Source: Gryllus longicercus
Lineage: Eukaryota > Arthropoda > Insecta > Orthoptera > Gryllidae
Direction of reading: 5' to 3'
DNA length: 64,000 nucleotides
Assembly (NCBI GenBank): GCA_038098605.1
Contig: JAZDUA010000161.1
Coordinates: 2,480,001-2,544,000 of the forward strand
Shown piece by piece: positions 58,691 through 64,000 of the stretch (positions within the stretch are counted from its first letter, which is position 1; each line of letters begins with the position of its first letter). The position numbers and the translations under genes are program-made. The notes under the pieces were generated by a model that saw only the letters and a program-made list of their open reading frames with translations, ran no database searches and was not told the DNA's origin.

Positions 58691-60006
58691 AAAATTATCG
58701 CAGCTGTGTGGGAACAGCATCCCAAGGTGCGACTTCTGTTTGCACGTTCACAATAATATAGTTTCGCTTCCGATATGGGAGTTTTCCATGGTGGAAAGAG
58801 ATGGGTGGGCTTTTCCGGTGCACCGATATTTGCTTGTTCTGTGCTGTTGGATGACATCAATTGTAGGGCAATTTAATTACATACATGTCACAAAATTTGA
58901 CCATTTATTCAAACTAAAATATATTGACAGTACATTAAAAGTCCAGATCTCTGCAAGGTTGCAAATACTGCGGAAAAGCAGGAAAAATCTGAGGGATAGA
59001 TCCTGTATTTAATTGTACGCAAGCCAAAGATGTGCGATCAAAATCATCACTTTTAAATTGTACTGAACATAAGGTAGAACAATACGTTGAGGGTCCAATC
59101 CTCTCTTCTCACAGCCGCAATGCATTTTCCGCGTATTTACGGATCATTTGGAAAAATACTTTAATATAAATTGCACATTTTAAAATAATTAGTCTAACAA
59201 ATCACAAATAATACTTAGGCGTTGAAGGTTATACCCTGTTTTTTCTCGAAACCAAATGCAACACTAATGAGCATGGTCAATTACGCCTTCAATACATTAG
59301 CCCCTATCAACAGATAATCACTCTACCACACGACAAGCTCTTCTTAAAGCATACGAAATGAAATTCAGCATTTCGTCACATACTTTAACAGAACGCGACA
59401 AAGACGAATTATGTTGTATCAATACGGCCGCCGCGCTAACTCACTGGCTTTATTAGAAAACGCTAGGGGCGACTCTATATATAGTACTCTTCGGGCATGG
59501 CCGACCTTTCCCATTGCGGAAAATGGAGCCAACCCCTTGCAAGCTCGGTTAGGCTACCCGCTAAACAGTTTGTCTGAAACGCCTTAAATCACCCTCTGTC
59601 TCCAGAGTGTGTTGCTTAAATCCACCTTTCCACCCTTGCATTTTATTTATTCATATATTGATATTTCTGAAAGGAAGATGTTTTATAAGTAATTATTTGT
59701 AATTAATAGATATAAATATTCAAAGAATATAGCAAAACAGACCTGGGAAAAAATATGAAACCTCCCCACAATTTATTAAATAACAGAGGAAATGTTTTAA
59801 AAAATTGTTTAATTTATTGTGTGGAGCTGAATAGAATTTCATTTAGTGCTTGATAAAGCATTTAATAGACAAGAGCTGAAACTAATGTCACATAAATTGA
59901 AATGGTCTGTGAAGAAATGGTAACGAATTGCCAGAGCAAATCCAATTATAAGTTTTAATTCCAATTAATTGTCCTGAACAGAAGCGTTTGTAATAATGAA
60001 ACCGAG
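58691..60006. other. Intergenic stretch, no gene seen
   Basis: A GC-richer part at 59400-59640 contains ctatatatagtactcttcg, TATA-like but without a linked gene. No repeat boundary is assigned. Confidence 0.4.
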
Positions 60007-60019
60007 GAGAAATTCATAG

Positions 60020-60116
60020 TATTTACTTGGCTGTCCGGGTGACGCCGCGTGCATTGCGAAGGTGCCGACGTTTCGGTCGCCATTCTGCGAACTTCCTCGG
60101 GGCGTTATGCAGAAAT
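60020..60116 (-). mobile_element. Small hammerhead-like retroposon, copy 4
   Basis: A perfect 13-bp duplication, gagaaattcatag, flanks it (60007-60019 and 60117-60129), so the insertion is only 97 bp. On the minus strand: ccgaggaagttcgcagaatg, gcgaccgaaacgtcggc, then cggcgtcacccggacagcc. The stem-II arms are TCGC/GCGA here instead of GGCC/GGCC, so pairing is kept while sequence changes. The same DNA can be read as VRRMATETSAPSQ.., echoing copies 2 and 3. Confidence 0.6.
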
Positions 60117-60129
60117 GAGAAATTCATAG

Positions 60130-61684
60130 ACCAGAATAAAAGTATAAATCTGTTCAAACTTAGTTCTCCTGATGCCAAATCAATTTGAACAATTTCCAAA
60201 ACAAATATTTTTCTTATACAAATTCAATATTTTATTTGAAAAAAGAATAAACATTCACAAATATAACACATTTTTTTATTTGTAAGGTAATCAAATAATA
60301 CAAAATATTTTTTCAGATGAACTGTTTTATTTATTTCAATGTTTACATTTGTGACATTACTATTGGGTATAAAGCAAAACAATTTTATAAAAATGGTACT
60401 TTTTACTTTCTCGTCCTTACTTTGTAAGAAGAAAAAGTGGTAAATGTAAAGTTTTGTATCATTTTAGATTTTAAAGTCACTGTCTTCTTTAGTTGGGCAA
60501 CTTTATATTCCAGCTGATTCTTTCTTCCAAGATCTGTAAAGGGAAATGTCATTCAACGGCTCAAGATCTGTAAATTACAGACAGGTAATTTTCTAAAAAC
60601 AAATAAATACCTCTGGAAGATGTTTCTCTTGCATTAAAGAGCAGATGCAATTATGGATGGCACGTCCTGTGATGAGCTTGAGGTTGTATTGTCATCGTCA
60701 TTATTGCAATCAGAATTATATCTTTTTTCTGTAATTTTTGAATTCATTAAAATAAACATATGTAATATATAAATATCTAAAAACAGGCGCGCATCCAGAG
60801 ACGAATTTGGGGGAGCGGGAAATTTGAATATTAATATTATAAATAATACAATTTATTATTAATATTATATATGATTAATAATATAAATTTTACATTAATA
60901 GCAAAAATTAAAATATTAAGTTTAATATTTAATGAATACTTTATGGTTTTAAATTAAAAATAGTAATAATTAGTTATTAAAATCATTGAATTTAGAGCTG
61001 GAAAACGACGAAGGATTATTGTATTATATTTTTCATTCCACGATACAGGTGCCAACAGAAAGAATTAAAATAACAACGCATGATATCGATTTACAAATTA
61101 AACATTCGCTTACATTCAACCATTACTGTTCAGGACTGAAGAGAGTCAACAGGATTTCACAAAATATATCTCTAGCCTCTACGTTTTCTTTTTATTATAA
61201 TTATTTCTTTTTCTTCTTATTCTTTTTAAATATTTAATTTCTCTTCTTAAGTACTCATTAACCGCGTCGTCTCCAGGCGCAAGTACGCTATTCATGCCCT
61301 ATTCTTTTGTTTCGGGCACATTGTAATTGCACGAAATGTCACAGCGGCCCACTTGGTACTTGGAGAGAGCCCTTACTCCGTCAACAGTTTCCAGTTGCGT
61401 CGGCCACACTCCAATACGTGGAAATCGCCGTAGCAGCGCTTGTCAAGCGGAGTAAGAAAGATATATGAGCTGTCACATGCCCCTGGAGAACTGTGGAAGA
61501 CATTTTCCATATGCACCACTGAGCTAAAATACAGCGAGAATCAGGATTCCCATTCGTAACTAAAAGGCTAAGAAGAGGATACGCTGTTATTTTTTCGTTA
61601 AATTTTAGACGTTTCTAGAAATTTTTGTTTTCCATTTTTATACTTCTGCACTTTACAATTTTTTTTCTCCGCGCCTCTTTGTTT
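60130..61684. other. Intergenic stretch, no gene seen
   Basis: A family R left-end word (actttctcgtccttac) lies at 60402. A GC-richer block at 61255-61520 shows no domain. Otherwise AT-rich. Confidence 0.4.
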
Positions 61685-62641
61685 TGAGAGGTATGCTCCC
61701 CTCAATCCGATACTGTGATTTCATCAGTAACATCGAACGGCTTGAATTACGCATCTGAATTTGTTACGAATTTGAATTGTTTTGATAAAAAATTACGTCA
61801 TTTTTCTACGCTTTTAGGGCATTTTAAAAACATTTAAAGAGTATTTTACTTACCATTTTTGGCGATGTTTTAAGTCGTCAAAATCCGCCCCTGAATTATT
61901 ATATTTCCCCATTCTAGGGATACTATATAAATTCCGACTGAGTCGAGTGTGATCGGTACATTCAGATAGTTTTTTATTCAAAATGTTTTGGATGAATGTG
62001 TCATATTACAGATTATGCAGAAAACTCTTCTTACAGAGCCCCGGTAACGAAAACGTGGATAAATCCAGTTGCTAAATGTAGAAAAAAAATCCTCTAACAC
62101 TTGGTGTAGTAAGAATCTGTTTTGTGGGGCCTTGAAATCGAAAAATCGAAAGACGGCAAAACGTCTGTCAGTCTGTGAACAACGCTAACGGCTAAACCGA
62201 TTAGCGGATTTTTTCCAAAACTGATATTCCCCAATCAATGCGGCTGATGTTGCGGCTTCTGGAATTTGAAACCGATATTTCAATTTCGGGGGGGGGGGGT
62301 TACTTTACATGGATGCCCTAGAACATTTTTCAAATAAAAAAAAGTCTCCGTCGGTTTTTGTTAAATTGTTTTGTTAGTGTGAAGAATGTTTAAGTGTTCG
62401 AATGTTCGTTAAAAAACATGATCTTTGTATAAAAATTGCAAAAGTTGAAAGAGTTTTTTTGGAGTCTTCCTACAAATAAAATATTAAAGATAGAGATTTT
62501 TTCCTTTAATGAAATATGTTCCTTAAAGATATATTTTGAAGTAAGGTCATGTACAATTTTTCGAAATTTGAGTACTTTTTGCGTAATTTTGCGTGAAAAT
62601 ACGGACGAAAAAGTATGTGCCGTTTAAGCACCACTTGTTAC
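61685..62641 (+). repeat. Family R copy, uninterrupted (empty-site paralogue)
   Basis: It contains, in one piece, what is split at 35590-39022: ttagggcattttaaaaacat, then gatgttttaagt, then gtcaaaatccgcccc, then attctagggatactatataa and the R blocks. It ends with gaaaaagtatgtgccgttta and agcaccactt. It shows the structure before the hAT and mariner insertions. Confidence 0.75.
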
Positions 62642-63846
62642 TTAAAAGTTTCGTGGAAGTTAAAATTAACAGTTACTTACAAATACCATACTTTCTCAAA
62701 AACGGCTCAATTTTTTTAGTTAAAGTTTTGGTAAGAATAGTGCTAAATGAATTTTATGAGATGATATGCTGAAAATTGTTTTGGATCCACGTCTGTTTAA
62801 CTGAAATGTTCATTAAAAAATTGAATTTATTCATTTCTTCTGGTCGCGCAGTTTGATTTGATGTTTCCAACAGTTGCATTTTCTGCACCAACAAGCTAAC
62901 TACAGACTGCTTTAGGCAACTTTATAAATGATTGTGCAAAAATTAGCATGTAGATTTTCTTCCACTCAGATGTTGTAACTGTTTTGTATTAGTATTCGTT
63001 CACTCATGAAGTTACCTCGTCCTCCAATAAATCTAGAGAACATTGTGTATTCCCTGAACTCCCTTAAAATCAGGAGAGTGCTCGTTTCTCCAAGTTTATT
63101 GTGAATTCTGATCTTTGGTTTCTTCTTACATAAGCGAGGTGACAGCATGCCCTTCGCCCAAAGTCTCGGGTAGTCTCCTGAAACCATTTAATTACGAAGT
63201 TGGCAGCGGTTCAGGAAACGTTGTTTGTGTGACTGTTTTTCTTGCATTGCAGTTCGCAGATATGAACGTTAAATACGTGTCGGGCATTTCTTCAATTGAG
63301 TTGTGTAACAGAGCTTTTGTAGAATATCTACCTCCTGTTCTCTAGAAAGATTTTATCCAGTTCTGTGTAAGCAAATGATTAACTATATTCCTAGCACTTC
63401 AAGAATTTTTTTCGGCGTTTCTCAATGGAATACTTAATGTAGTCAGAATTTACGTTTTTGAGGTCTTTGATACTACAAATGTGTTTTTCTCAATATGTTC
63501 GTGCAACTGTGAACAACACTAACACTTACACTGTTTTTCTTAAAAAAAAAATGTGTATCCCGATCAATGTCACTGATGTCGCAACTTCTCGAATGTGAAG
63601 TGGATATTTCAATGAATAAATTAATCGAGATGACTTTATTAATAGCGAGTTCACGAAGCGAATTAAATAAGATTTTAAAACAAATACAGAACATATTATT
63701 ATAGATTTTTTGTAAATGTAGTTGTTAAAAAATAGTGCATGGTACTACATAGGATTTTAAAGTACATATATCAAAATGTGTGCATGGCTTCTATAATCAT
63801 GTGTTTAATTATATTCTTCAATAAGCAAATTTTCTCCTCTTTGTAG
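62642..63846 (+). other. DNA upstream of exon E
   Basis: Short R fragments lie at 62690-62830 (aaaacggctcaat) and 63440-63605 (tgaacaacactaacacttac, 'cgatcaatgtcactgatgtc'). No gene is seen. It ends in the exon E acceptor tract. Confidence 0.5.
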
Positions 63847-64000
63847 GTCCGAAAATTCAAGCCACCTCCTTGTTGGACCAAAGGATGATCCAATTAGCAT
63901 CACTTCTGAAACTTCTTCCTGCATTTCGTCTCAACCAGAAAGAAAACTTCTTAAGAAATTGAAACCTGTGAAAGGTTTAGTGCCTATAATGCCAAAACCT
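63847..64000 (+). CDS. Terminal exon E, N-terminal linker only (cut by window end)
   Basis: The acceptor ttttctcctctttgtag precedes base 63847, which completes a split codon (phase 2). The frame then reads SENSSHLLVGPKDDPI, aligning with exon C's SENGNYLIVLGSKTNN. The basic linker (ERKLLKKLKPVKG) continues to the window edge. No zinc finger is reached within the window; they are expected just beyond it, by analogy with exons C and D. Confidence 0.75.

Noticed and set aside
58299..58691. 130-codon ORF
   Set aside because: It lies wholly inside a reversed family R copy; the equivalent DNA in other copies is not open.
1..64000. CRISPR array, rRNA or bacterial operon
   Set aside because: No regularly spaced repeat-spacer series, rRNA core or closely packed operon-like genes appear anywhere in the window.

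Overview
The window looks like an AT-rich, transposon-laden arthropod chromosome segment, most likely a large insect genome. The evidence is long non-coding stretches, GT-AG type splice acceptors, AATAAA poly(A) signals, insect-type tandem C2H2 zinc-finger exons, Tc1/mariner, hAT and piggyBac relics, a CR1/Jockey-like LINE and tRNA-derived SINEs. I cannot name the species.

The main host content is a same-strand array of five homologous terminal exons (A 14586-15777, B 29077-30136, C 41968-43138, D 48174-49347, E 63847 to the window edge). Each starts at a pyrimidine-rich acceptor of the form ..tag|g in the same phase: the first base completes a split codon. The exon then encodes a short basic linker. 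In the four complete exons this is followed by exactly eleven C2H2 fingers, a stop codon and a downstream AATAAA. No upstream coding exon, promoter or initiator ATG was recognised for any of them. The simplest reading is one gene whose constant 5' exons lie outside the window and which chooses among alternative zinc-finger 3' exons, in the manner of lola or mod(mdg4). The alternative is a tandem family of two-exon genes.

The DNA between these exons is mostly transposon debris. 1-12 kb holds a piggyBac relic, a TIR element with two tRNA-like modules, a Tc1 relic with an 81-nt intron-like interruption, a gypsy integrase fragment, a hAT tail and several copies of an AT-rich dispersed repeat (called family R here). 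35.6-39 kb is a nested stack: an R-associated repeat split by a hAT deletion derivative and by a mariner with matching termini. The mariner is itself split by a small fold-back insertion. An unsplit copy at 61.7-62.6 kb acts as the empty site. 50.6-55.7 kb is a nearly intact two-ORF LINE, the youngest-looking mobile element.

The most unusual non-coding signal is a set of four tiny elements (about 8.9, 37.4, 56.5 and 60.0 kb). Three of them are flanked by 13-15 bp target-site duplications. They share a hammerhead-like core (CUGAAGA-like box, paired stem, GAAAC) and a conserved tail, and two are fold-back dimers. They resemble Penelope/retrozyme-type retroposons and deserve a structural test.
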